Source: a virus
IMG/VR virus record: IMGVR_UViG_3300048672_000344
Location: 1 to 29,368 of that record
Direction: 5' to 3' (one strand)
Length of the DNA stretch: 29,368 nucleotides
Position numbers and translations under genes: made by a program
The notes under the pieces: generated by a model
What the model saw: only the letters and a program-made list of their open reading frames with translations
The model's database searches: none
What the model was told of the DNA's origin: nothing
Part shown: in pieces, positions 21,441-28,263 of the stretch
Position numbering within the stretch: position 1 is the stretch's first letter
Layout: each line of letters starts with the position of its first letter

Positions 21441-22412
21441 ATGGCATTATCACAAATGCAGGTGTTTAACGAATACATCATGCCAGCGACAATTGAAACG
21501 CTTGGTCAGATGATCGACAAGTTTAACGCAGCTTCAAACGGCGCGATTCGCTTAACTACAACTGGCTTTAGCGGTGACTTCCTGCAAGAGTCTTTCTTTG
21601 CTGGCATTCATGCTGCACAACGCCGCGTTGACCGCTATGCTGCCAACGGCACACCATCAGTTACCGATTTATCGCAACTGAAGCACAGCACTGTAAAAGT
21701 GGCTGGCGGTTTCGGCCCAATCCGCTTTGAGCCATCACAGATGACTTGGTTAACCATGCCAACTGCACGCGGTATCGAAGTGGCATCACGCAACTTTGCT
21801 GAAGCGTTATTATCCGACCAGTTGAACAGCGCTATCTTAGCGTTACGTGCTGCAATCGCAGGCCAAGCTGCCGCGACTAACGACGTGTCTGCAACTGCTG
21901 GCATTAACTACACAAGCATGAACGGCGCACACGCTAAGTTTGGCGACCGCTCAGGCGATTTAGTTGCAACTGTTGTTTCTGGTGCCGTCTATCACAAGTT
22001 GATCGGCGATAACTTAACCAACACTCCGCAACTGTTCCAGGCTCAGAACGTTCGCGTTGTTGACATCCTTGGTAAAGCAATGATTGTTACCGATGCTCCG
22101 GCATTGCGCGTTGCGGGTACTCCGAACAAGGTCTACGCACTGTCACTGGTTGACTCTGCTGCAACTGTTCACGATGCAGGCGATGTTATCAGTAACATTC
22201 AAACCAACAACGGCAAAGACCGCATTGAAACCACAATGCAAATAGATTATTCGTTCGGTCTTGGCCTGAAGGGTTACACATGGGACGAGTCGAATGGTGG
22301 AAAATCGCCCACAGACGCTGAAATTGGAACCAGTGGCAACTGGGACAAAGTAGCTACTGACATCAAGATGACCGCAGGTGTGGTGACAATTGGTGACGAA
22401 GCCAAGGCTTAA
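21441..22412 (+). CDS. Major capsid protein
   Basis: A 323-residue protein between scaffold and terminator, with strong ribosome binding site CGGAGAG. Features of phage coat proteins include the N-terminal 'MQVFNEYIMPATIETLGQMI', the 'GAIRLTTTGFSGDFLQESFF' stretch, a helical spine 'ASRNFAEALLSDQLNSAILA', and the C-terminal 'MQIDYSFGLGLKGYTWDE'. The codon pattern is regular and few rare codons are seen, as expected for high expression. The HK97 fold is presumed; the exact family needs a structural or profile match. Confidence 0.88.
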   Translation: MALSQMQVFNEYIMPATIETLGQMIDKFNAASNGAIRLTTTGFSGDFLQESFFAGIHAAQRRVDRYAANGTPSVTDLSQLKHSTVKVAGGFGPIRFEPSQMTWLTMPTARGIEVASRNFAEALLSDQLNSAILALRAAIAGQAAATNDVSATAGINYTSMNGAHAKFGDRSGDLVATVVSGAVYHKLIGDNLTNTPQLFQAQNVRVVDILGKAMIVTDAPALRVAGTPNKVYALSLVDSAATVHDAGDVISNIQTNNGKDRIETTMQIDYSFGLGLKGYTWDESNGGKSPTDAEIGTSGNWDKVATDIKMTAGVVTIGDEAKA

Positions 22413-22425
22413 CCACTGATTAAAT

Positions 22426-22450
22426 AAAGGGGCTTAAATGCCCCTTTTTT
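22426..22450 (+). terminator. Bidirectional terminator after the major capsid gene
   Basis: AAAGGGGC-TTAAAT-GCCCCTTT followed by T residues. On the minus strand the same stem ends the HNH endonuclease gene, whose TAA (22436-22434) lies in the loop. Confidence 0.88.
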
Positions 22451-22904
22451 CTCTGTATGCCTTATAAGCCGCAAAAGCATCGTCCTCAGTCTTAAAAACG
22501 CCCAAATGAATAGTTTTGCCATCTTCTTGAATTGAAGCTCTAAATTTATTCTCTGATCTTTTTGATTTGTATGTTGAAACGCCAAGCATTAAGTTGGTTC
22601 TCGATTGGTGCTGATTCTTGTTGTTCATTGCCTTTGTGGTATTTCGCAGGTTGGCAATTCTGTTGTCAAGCTTGTTCCCATTGATGTGATCAATGCAATC
22701 GGGCATTTCACCATGAACAAAAAGCCAAGCAAGGCGGTGACAATACTCTTTCTTTCCTAGCAAGCTTAAGGAGCGATAACCTAGCTTTGTAACGACTCCA
22801 GCCTCGTCTCCAACCTTAATCCTGTTACTAGTTCTTATCTTCCATTGGAAAACTCCAGTATCTTGGTTATAATCTAAATACTTTTTAACTTCTTCGATAT
22901 TCAC
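22434..22904 (-). CDS. HNH homing-type endonuclease with AP2-like domain
   Basis: A 156-residue protein encoded antisense to the late operon. HNH motif: 'CHRLAWLFVHGEMPDCIDHI' with 'NGNKLDNRIANLRNTT' (about 55-90; His56, Asp72-His73 and Asn residues as active-site candidates). The C-terminal part (about 108-153, GVSTYKSKRSENKFRASIQE, HLGVFKTEDDAFAAYKAYRE) is an AP2-like DNA-binding module. I start it at GTG 22904, behind GGAGG with 5-nt spacing; a GTG at 22916 lacks such a site. Free-standing HNH-AP2 genes are mobile. A weak promoter (TTCCAT-17-TATGCT) may lie upstream. Confidence 0.9.
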   Translation of the reverse strand: MNIEEVKKYLDYNQDTGVFQWKIRTSNRIKVGDEAGVVTKLGYRSLSLLGKKEYCHRLAWLFVHGEMPDCIDHINGNKLDNRIANLRNTTKAMNNKNQHQSRTNLMLGVSTYKSKRSENKFRASIQEDGKTIHLGVFKTEDDAFAAYKAYREKRGI

Positions 22905-22954
22905 AATCGCCTCCACTTAATGAATATCGAAAGCATAACATAAGGTGATTAGTT

Positions 22955-23101
22955 ATGGAAATCGTTTATCTACCGATGCCAGTTAGCGTTGAAGAAAAGC
23001 GCGAATGGAACAAGAAGGGCTTCAAGGTTGTTGATGAGTTTTACAAACCAGCCGAAGAAGCAAAACCAGAGCAGAAAGCCAAAAAGAAAGCCGCAGAATA
23101 A
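22955..23101 (+). CDS. Small Lys/Ala/Glu-tailed head-region protein (48 aa)
   Basis: A 48-codon frame (MEIVYLPMPVSVEEKREWNK, then KGFKVVDEFYKP) with a Lys/Glu/Ala-rich tail. AAGGTG lies 8 bp before ATG. Small proteins with a 'W/xxKGFKVVD' segment occur next to capsid genes in other phages. Its stop lies in the loop of the terminator that follows. Function unknown; a capsid accessory role is inferred from position. Confidence 0.7.
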   Translation: MEIVYLPMPVSVEEKREWNKKGFKVVDEFYKPAEEAKPEQKAKKKAAE

Positions 23102-23115
23102 GCGGCTTTTTCTTT
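23088..23115 (+). terminator. Intrinsic terminator with stop codon in loop
   Basis: AAGCCGC-AGAATAA-GCGGCTT followed by TTTCTTT. The TAA of the 48-aa gene is the end of the loop. Confidence 0.85.
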
Positions 23116-23131
23116 ATATGGAGCAGTAAAA

Positions 23132-23677
23132 ATGTCAAACTCATACGTTCCAAATGGTATACCTGGAGTTATGACGGGATCCGGCAAGGGCACGGCGAGA
23201 TTAAAAGTAGACTCAGGCCAAACAGGATTCTTTGAGCGCAGAGAGTTTCGCATCAGTCAGGAGTTAAGCATTGCCAGCGGTCAGGGCTTGACGTTTAAAT
23301 TCAGCTCGCCTGTTAACTTTATTCTGTGGGAGCAGTCGATTGAAGTCGATGACGGGTTGCTGAAATTCGAGGCTGTTGTGGGCGGCACTCCTAGCGGCAC
23401 TTTCGATACTCCGATTGCTGTATGGGGAAAAAACCGCATGAATGAGCAGCCATTGTACGTGGGACAAATAACGGTAAGCACAGGCGGCACAGTATCAGGC
23501 GGGCAAGTTGCTGAGGTTATCCGGATAAAGGCTGCCACATCGACGGCTAATAGGTCGAGCGTTGGTGCAACGGTAGGCAGCGAACGCGGGTTGCCTGCTG
23601 GCGATTACTATTTGCGCATGACGGCAACAGGCGACGTTACCGGGACATTTTCTCTGGTATGGGAAGAAAGGCCATAG
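23132..23677 (+). CDS. Putative virion protein (capsid decoration-like, 181 aa)
   Basis: A 181-residue beta-rich protein (MSNSYVPNGIPGVMTGSGKG...), with strand-like segments 'EFRISQELSIASGQGLTFKF', 'FILWEQSIEVDDGLLKFEAV' and a C-terminal 'PAGDYYLRMTATGDVTGTFS'. No catalytic motif. Its location just after the capsid region, with GGAG upstream of ATG, suggests a capsid-surface or head fibre protein. I do not recognise the family. Confidence 0.7.
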   Translation: MSNSYVPNGIPGVMTGSGKGTARLKVDSGQTGFFERREFRISQELSIASGQGLTFKFSSPVNFILWEQSIEVDDGLLKFEAVVGGTPSGTFDTPIAVWGKNRMNEQPLYVGQITVSTGGTVSGGQVAEVIRIKAATSTANRSSVGATVGSERGLPAGDYYLRMTATGDVTGTFSLVWEERP

Positions 23678-23910
23678 TTGCTAAAGTTTGTTGGTTAAGC
23701 TAATCTAATTGCATTCCCACGGTTGGCGACAATGCCATGATAACGGGTTAAAGACTAGAGCGGCCTTCCTCTGCTCGTATTAGCTTCCTGTTTGAAATTG
23801 TCGAAGGCAGGTTCTTTCCGCCCACATGCGCGGTTTCTACCTTTCCGCTTTAGCTGCTAAGTGCCGACATCGCAGCAAACACTAACCGCCTAGAGCGGTT
23901 TTTGTTTTTT
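23678..23910 (+). ncRNA. Candidate structured RNA/attenuator, no ORF
   Basis: This stretch has no convincing ORF but several pairings: AAGCTAAT (23697-23704) with ATTAGCTT (23779-23786); GCATT (23711-23715) with AATGC (23731-23735); GCTGC (23853-23857) with GCAGC (23872-23876); and a terminator at the end. GCGGTT at 23830-23835 is identical to the terminator's 3' arm, so it could pair with AACCGC (23884-23889) and block the terminator. A weak promoter TTGCTA-17-TAATCT begins at 23678. RNA function is a hypothesis. Confidence 0.35.
23884..23910 (+). terminator. Intrinsic terminator before the Gp49-like gene
   Basis: AACCGC-CTAGA-GCGGTT followed by TTTGTTTTTT: a clear rho-independent terminator at the end of the 23678-23910 intergenic stretch. 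Confidence 0.88.
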
Positions 23911-23973
23911 ATGAACATACAATGTGCTAAAGTTAAAGCGCCAATAACGGCTAGATTGATATTTGAGGTTGAT

Positions 23974-24288
23974 ATGTCAGAGCAAGATTTAGAGAAAGAG
24001 ATCGTTTCAAAAGGTTTGACTGCGCCACGGATCACGCCAACTCACATTGATGAGTGCATCGTGTCTGAGCAATATCACGTTTTTGCAAATACCACATTCA
24101 CTGTTTGCCTGCTTACTCTAAAAAACGGCTATACAGTATGCGGAGAGTCGGCTTGTGCTAGCCCTGAAAATTTCAATGCTGAAATCGGCAGAAAGATTGC
24201 GCGAGAGAATGCAAGAAATAAAATATGGGCGCTAGAGGGTTACTTGTTGCGTTCCGTGCTTTCTGGTTCGGTTTCCCATGCCAGCTAA
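23974..24288 (+). CDS. N4 Gp49/Sf6 gene 66 family protein
   Basis: A 104-residue protein matching PF13876: 'APRITPTHIDECIVSEQYHV' then 'FTVCLLTLKNGYTVCGESAC' followed by 'ASPENFNAEIGRKIARENAR' and 'NKIWALEGYLL'. The family is widespread in phages of Gammaproteobacteria and its function is unclear. I start at 23974 (GAGG five bases before ATG), not at an upstream frame start at 23902. It is bracketed by two terminators (23884-23910 and 24310-24336), so it behaves like a separately inserted cassette. Confidence 0.88.
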   Translation: MSEQDLEKEIVSKGLTAPRITPTHIDECIVSEQYHVFANTTFTVCLLTLKNGYTVCGESACASPENFNAEIGRKIARENARNKIWALEGYLLRSVLSGSVSHAS

Positions 24289-24309
24289 AAGCGCTTAAGC
24301 AGCAAACAG

Positions 24310-24336
24310 ACCAGCCTTGTGCTGGTTTTGTTTTTT
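24310..24336 (+). terminator. Intrinsic terminator after the Gp49-like gene
   Basis: ACCAGC-CTTGT-GCTGGT followed by TTTGTTTTTT. Confidence 0.88.
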
Positions 24337-24393
24337 GTAAGCAAAATCACTAAAAGTAAGTATAAATCCAAGAATGTAAGCGCTTCTTGAGTG

Positions 24394-24458
24394 TTGCGTA
24401 TACCTGCTGAATAAGTGCTATACTAAATCGCCGGAGCTTCTCACGGATGAGTCGCGGC
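24394..24458 (+). promoter_or_regulatory. Putative promoter and structured leader of membrane-protein unit
   Basis: TATACT at 24419-24424 is a good -10; the best -35 (TTGCGT at 24394) is 19 bp away and weak. The predicted leader folds as GCCG...CGGC (24430-24433 with 24455-24458) around CTCA-CGGA-TGAG (24440-24451). Genes at 24492 and 24569 follow. Confidence 0.45.
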
Positions 24459-24491
24459 ATTAACTTTTAACTTAAAAGCGGAGTTTATTTT

Positions 24492-24572
24492 ATGCCAGCA
24501 GGATCAACGCCAATTACCAAGCCAGTAAAGCCAAGCTCAAAAAGCACAGGCAAGAAACCAGCTAAAAAATGA
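24492..24572 (+). CDS. 26-residue Lys/Pro/Ser-rich leader peptide
   Basis: A 26-codon frame (MPAGSTPITKPVKPSSKSTG, then KKPAKK) with GGAG 9 bp before ATG and a stop overlapping the next start as ATGA. It is strongly basic and disordered. It may be a functional microprotein or serve mainly to couple translation into the membrane protein that follows. Confidence 0.55.
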   Translation: MPAGSTPITKPVKPSSKSTGKKPAKK

Positions 24573-25084
24573 GCAACCTCGAAGTTGTCTGCATTGTTGC
24601 AGCGCTTTGGTTTTTAACAGGCAGGGGTATTAACCTCTGCTTTGTTATATTGCTTTATTATGCTTTGTATATCGCATATCCGTTGCTCCCTGAGCTATCA
24701 ATTGCAATGGTTGCACTAGGAGAAGCGCAGGCTATTTACGCATCACAATTGAGCTTTGACACTATCGCTTTGGTCTTAACACTAGCTTTATCAAACATTT
24801 ATCACAAATCAATAAGGATTTATCTTGTTTATGGTGCGATAATTGCGACAAGTGCCATGCTTAACGCATCTATGTTATTTGGCGTTACAGTTGGTTGCGA
24901 AGAGCTTTATTATATCCACGCCTTACGGCAAGAAATATCTGCACCTCTTGATGTGTTGTTTGCGGTGCTAGGGAGCGGCAAAGGTGGACAATTCACAGAT
25001 TATTTTAGTCGCAGTTTGCTTAGTGTTGGTCGCTCAGTCTATAATCGCATTAATCGTTTTAGTAATCACTTTAAAGGCGCTTAG
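24569..25084 (+). CDS. Polytopic membrane protein (171 aa)
   Basis: A 171-residue hydrophobic protein with about four predicted membrane helices (~3-18, ~21-48, ~62-78, ~82-108) and an amphipathic basic C-terminal tail (SRSLLSVGRSVYNRINRFSN). It is coupled to the 26-aa frame by ATGA. Unusual within a head-tail block. It could be a lysis, superinfection-exclusion or ejection protein, but no known family is recognised. It ends 2 bp before the next gene. Confidence 0.7.
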   Translation: MSNLEVVCIVAALWFLTGRGINLCFVILLYYALYIAYPLLPELSIAMVALGEAQAIYASQLSFDTIALVLTLALSNIYHKSIRIYLVYGAIIATSAMLNASMLFGVTVGCEELYYIHALRQEISAPLDVLFAVLGSGKGGQFTDYFSRSLLSVGRSVYNRINRFSNHFKGA

Positions 25085-25086
25085 AC

Positions 25087-25437
25087 ATGGCAGACCTCAA
25101 CGAAATAAAAGTGCTAGTGGAGCAACACGACCGCGACATTCAGGCGATCCAAGCGTCAACAGCCAAGATGATTCAGGGTCAGGAAAAACTGACGGATTCA
25201 ATCAATGGTTTAACCCTTAGTTTGCAGCGATATATTGACAGGCACGATACTGTTGCGCGTGAGTTGGTATCTTTGCAAGCTGACGTTCGCGGATTGCGGG
25301 ACAAGCATTTAGAAAACCAGCCAATTATCGAAGGCATTCGCGCCATTCATGGTAAGTTGTTGTTAGTGGTTATCTCTGCGCTTGCCTCGCCTGCCGCAAT
25401 CCTGGCGATGCTGGCAGCTACAACTAAAGGCGGTTAA
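25087..25437 (+). CDS. Coiled-coil protein with C-terminal membrane helix (116 aa)
   Basis: Residues ~5-85 are a heptad-like charged helix (NEIKVLVEQHDRDIQAIQAS, QRYIDRHDTVARELVSLQAD), followed by one hydrophobic helix at ~91-112 (LLLVVISALASPAAILAMLA). This topology resembles XhlA/haemolysin-like phage membrane proteins (PF10779), which act with holins. Here it lies beside a polytopic membrane protein, so the two could form a membrane pair. AAAGGCG precedes ATG. Confidence 0.7.
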   Translation: MADLNEIKVLVEQHDRDIQAIQASTAKMIQGQEKLTDSINGLTLSLQRYIDRHDTVARELVSLQADVRGLRDKHLENQPIIEGIRAIHGKLLLVVISALASPAAILAMLAATTKGG

Positions 25438-25438
25438 C

Positions 25439-25885
25439 ATGGCTACACTCGGAACGAATTCATACACTACAGCGGCTGACTACGAAGCCTACGCAGCAGA
25501 GCGCGGGATTGTTGTCAGTAACGCAACGCTTGACCAAGATTTAATCTTATCTGCTGACTTCATCGATACATATTACACTTTCAAAGGTCAAGAGCTAGAT
25601 GCAGCGCAGGCAATGAGTTTGCCAACTGATATTGTTGCGATTGCTGACATTAGCAAGGCAGCATTAAAGGCTGTTGAGCTACAGCAGGCTGGCAGGTTGT
25701 CGCTTGATGCCTCTGTGTTGGCTGGCGGATTGATTGCGAGTGAATCGAAGTCGCTTGATGGCGTTGGTTCAAAGTCAGTTAGCTATGAATCCGGCTCGCA
25801 AGTTACATATAAGCCAAGGACACCTGAGCTTGACAGATTGCTGATGCCGTTCACTAAAGGCGGTTCAGGGCTGCAAAGGGGCTGA
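25439..25885 (+). CDS. Head-tail connector/adaptor, DnaT-like fold
   Basis: A 148-residue protein starting at ATG 25439 behind AAAGGCGG (a longer frame from 25382 would run inside the upstream gene). 'ATLGTNSYTTAADYEAYAAE' with 'LILSADFIDTYYTFKGQEL' is the typical opening of phage head-tail adaptors annotated as DnaT-like (PF20557) or gp6/gp15-like. It binds beneath the portal. The gene order adaptor - stopper - gp10-like - terminator - tube follows and supports the call. Confidence 0.82.
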   Translation: MATLGTNSYTTAADYEAYAAERGIVVSNATLDQDLILSADFIDTYYTFKGQELDAAQAMSLPTDIVAIADISKAALKAVELQQAGRLSLDASVLAGGLIASESKSLDGVGSKSVSYESGSQVTYKPRTPELDRLLMPFTKGGSGLQRG

Positions 25886-25886
25886 C

Positions 25887-26243
25887 ATGGCTACCACAAA
25901 ACAAGAATTCAAAAACCTAGCAAGCGAGCTTATCGACTCGGAGTTTGCTGACTTTCGACAGGCTTTAGTTATCACAAGCGGCGGAACTTATAACCCGGTC
26001 ACTGAGTCGGTCACAGGCGCAACGAATCGCACCTATCAAGCGATCAAGTTTGCAGTTGATATGATTGACTGGCAAGGCACAGACGCGCAACAGAGTGACA
26101 CAGGCGCGGTTTATACTCGCGTCGATAGCTTTACGCCTAGTGTTGGCGATTATTGCAGCTTAGGCGGCTTGGCAATGTCTATTGTGGCGATTAAGCTAGA
26201 TGCTGCTGATGCGACGGTTAAACTTGTGCTGAGGGCGCGATAA
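25887..26243 (+). CDS. Head closure (stopper)-like protein
   Basis: A 118-residue protein (MATTKQEFKNLASELIDSEF...) with a beta-barrel-like centre ('RTYQAIKFAVDMIDWQGTDA', 'VGDYCSLGGLAMSIVAIKLD'), the size and pattern of SPP1 gp16-like head completion proteins. AAAGGGG precedes ATG. Coupled to the next gene by TAATG. Assigned mainly from gene order. Confidence 0.75.
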   Translation: MATTKQEFKNLASELIDSEFADFRQALVITSGGTYNPVTESVTGATNRTYQAIKFAVDMIDWQGTDAQQSDTGAVYTRVDSFTPSVGDYCSLGGLAMSIVAIKLDAADATVKLVLRAR

Positions 26244-26629
26244 TGGCTACCGACTACAGCAAAACGCTATCAATCAATGCAGAGCTTACCGAGGATGTAA
26301 GTAGAGAGATCCGCAGGCTTGGCTTTTTAGTTGATCAGGCTATTGTCGCTGCCACTCCATTCGATACAGGTCGGGCAAAGTCTAACTGGTTGATGGGCAT
26401 TTACACTCCGCCAACGCGACAAAATTACAACGAGTTTGATATAAGCGGCTCTTACTCATTAGCTCTGGCGGCTGAAGTTGCAAAAGAATATCCGACAGAC
26501 TCTTTGCCGGATTTATGGATAGTTAACAACTTGCCGTATATTCAGCGATTAAACGAAGGCTGGTCTGCTCAGGCTGGCAAAAAGTTTGTAGAAACAGCAA
26601 TTGCACAGGCGGTAAGCTATGTCAGATAA
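26243..26629 (+). CDS. Neck/tail completion protein, HK97 gp10-like
   Basis: A 128-residue protein with the HK97 gp10 family pattern: 'IVAATPFDTGRAKSNWLMGI' (about 34-53) and 'VNNLPYIQRLNEGWSAQAGK' followed by 'KFVETAIAQA'. These proteins are tail completion or neck factors that join tail to head. It overlaps the next gene by 11 bp. Confidence 0.85.
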   Translation: MATDYSKTLSINAELTEDVSREIRRLGFLVDQAIVAATPFDTGRAKSNWLMGIYTPPTRQNYNEFDISGSYSLALAAEVAKEYPTDSLPDLWIVNNLPYIQRLNEGWSAQAGKKFVETAIAQAVSYVR

Positions 26630-27023
26630 AAGATTTAGTGAAGCGGTAAAAAGTATTACTGCACAGATTGCAGGTGCGCCACCTTCAGGTGCTTCGATTT
26701 ACTATCCTAATCAGTCGGGATGGCAGCAGCCAGCTAATACACCTTGGGCGCGGATTAATGTTATTAATACCGCATCGAATAACGTTGCTGTGGGCGGCGG
26801 TTCGGCTTGGGTGCGTCGTAATGGGTTGCTAGTGGTTGACGTATTCACGCCAAAAGGCTCTGGCATTAACGGCAATCTATCAATCTGCGAATCCTTTATT
26901 GCACTGCTAGAAAACACTGAATTCGGCAATGTGAAGACATTCGAAGCTAACACTGCTAAAATTGAAGACGACCCATGGCTGGGTTATCAAGTAACTATTA
27001 ATTTTTATTGTGAGGGGTTCTAA
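26619..27023 (+). CDS. Tail terminator-like protein (DUF4128-like)
   Basis: A 134-residue protein: 'FSEAVKSITAQIAGAPPSGA', 'NTPWARINVINTASNNVAVG', 'RRNGLLVVDVFTPKGSGING' and a C-terminal strand 'GYQVTINFYCEGF'. This matches tail-terminator-type proteins (gpU/DUF4128 style), which cap the tail tube at the head end. It lies just before the tail tube gene, as expected. Confidence 0.8.
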   Translation: MSDKRFSEAVKSITAQIAGAPPSGASIYYPNQSGWQQPANTPWARINVINTASNNVAVGGGSAWVRRNGLLVVDVFTPKGSGINGNLSICESFIALLENTEFGNVKTFEANTAKIEDDPWLGYQVTINFYCEGF

Positions 27024-27025
27024 AC

Positions 27026-28207
27026 ATGCCAACAACTGTAGCCGACCGTCAAATTGTTGGCGGTGATTGGAAATTCTTCCTTAGCGAACAAACCGCTAAG
27101 GGCGCAATTAACGCTAACCCAGTTTTTACTCCGGTGCGACGTGTTAGCGGTCGATTCAAAAAGTCGATCAGCTACACTCAAAGCGCCGAGGTATCACTAG
27201 ACTTCAATGCTGCAAAGCAAATTCAAGACACTAAAGAGCTAATGGCAGAGATTGCCACTGAAGCCACAAAGCAAACCATTAACCTGTTGCTGTCAACTAT
27301 TCACGGCACCGAGTCAGCGGTCACGGTAACTGGCACAGGCATTGCTGCAACGGCTTCTGGCTTGACTGATTCTGCAAACGGGTTCACTAACTTAGCTGTA
27401 GGTGATTTTATTTTCGTTACCGGGTTTGCCAATGCGTTAAATAACCGGACTTACCGCATCACTGCAAAAGTGAGCAACGGATCAATAAGCACTTACCCGG
27501 TGCCAGCGGCTACCGCAGCGGCAGGGCCATCAATTACGATTGCAACACGCAAGACTTACAACGCAAACACGCCTACTTACTACGCAGGCCAAAACCGCGT
27601 TATTGATGATGCTGCTGTGGGCGATATTAATTACGACACGCCTTACGATGGCTTAATCAACCAACAAACGTTGGAAGTTGGCGAAACAGGTGTTATCACT
27701 TCAACTGTTAGCATGATGTTCGAGAAAGACTCAGCAGCAGCGACAGCAATCAGCGGTCAAACTGACGGCGCGCAACTAACTGATGATCCGTTATCGGCTG
27801 TGCAAAACGTTGCAAACTGGTATTTTAACGACCTGACAGCCTTATGTGTACTGAAGTCTGCAAACATCACTGTCAACAACAACTACCAAACAGACCAAGC
27901 GGCAGGTTGCACGCCTCGCATGAGTCGCGGACAATTTGAAGTAACAATGGACGGCGCATCACGCTCGACTATTGCTAACTCGATGGCTGTGCGCAACTTG
28001 TACTACGCAGGAACTCGCGTTGCTTTCGGTGTTGAGTTTGATCATGGCTCAGGTCACAAAACTGTTGTTCATCTTCCACAGGTTGTTTTAACCGAGTGGG
28101 ACATGGAGGATGGCCAAAACGCGATCAGTGCTGATACCTTCAGTGCGGCGGCTGAGAAGTCTGCGGCATTGGGTTACACAATCGCAGTTTTCCGCAACTG
28201 GTCTTAA
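27026..28207 (+). CDS. Major tail tube protein (Phage_tube_2-like)
   Basis: A 393-residue tail tube protein. The flanks carry the tube-fold pattern ('RRVSGRFKKSISYTQSAEVS', 'DTPYDGLINQQTLEVGETGV', 'VVLTEWDMEDGQNAISADTF'), compatible with PF18906. Residues ~95-175 form an inserted domain ('GTGIAATASGLTDSANGFTN', 'LAVGDFIFVTGFANALNNRT') often seen decorating long tube proteins. GAGGGG lies before ATG, and a terminator follows, as after the capsid gene. Expected to be one of the most abundant virion proteins. Confidence 0.88.
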   Translation: MPTTVADRQIVGGDWKFFLSEQTAKGAINANPVFTPVRRVSGRFKKSISYTQSAEVSLDFNAAKQIQDTKELMAEIATEATKQTINLLLSTIHGTESAVTVTGTGIAATASGLTDSANGFTNLAVGDFIFVTGFANALNNRTYRITAKVSNGSISTYPVPAATAAAGPSITIATRKTYNANTPTYYAGQNRVIDDAAVGDINYDTPYDGLINQQTLEVGETGVITSTVSMMFEKDSAAATAISGQTDGAQLTDDPLSAVQNVANWYFNDLTALCVLKSANITVNNNYQTDQAAGCTPRMSRGQFEVTMDGASRSTIANSMAVRNLYYAGTRVAFGVEFDHGSGHKTVVHLPQVVLTEWDMEDGQNAISADTFSAAAEKSAALGYTIAVFRNWS

Positions 28208-28227
28208 TGGTCAGTTAAGTATAAACT

Positions 28228-28249
28228 AGGGGCTTAACGCCCCTTTTTT
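28228..28249 (+). terminator. Intrinsic terminator after the tail tube gene
   Basis: AGGGGC-TTAAC-GCCCCT running into six T residues. It would reduce transcription of chaperone and tape measure genes relative to the tail tube. Confidence 0.88.
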
Positions 28250-28263
28250 ATTGCAGGAACAAA

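Noticed and set aside
23745-23770. Group I intron-like core (GGTTAAAGACTAGA)
   Set aside because: It resembles the conserved R element of group I introns, and an HNH gene is nearby, but no matching S element (ATAGTCC-like) is found downstream and no interrupted gene flanks it.
24430-24460. Hammerhead-ribozyme-like text (GGATGAGTCGC)
   Set aside because: The invariant CUGAUGA and GAAA core residues are not both present, so the region is treated only as a simple leader hairpin.
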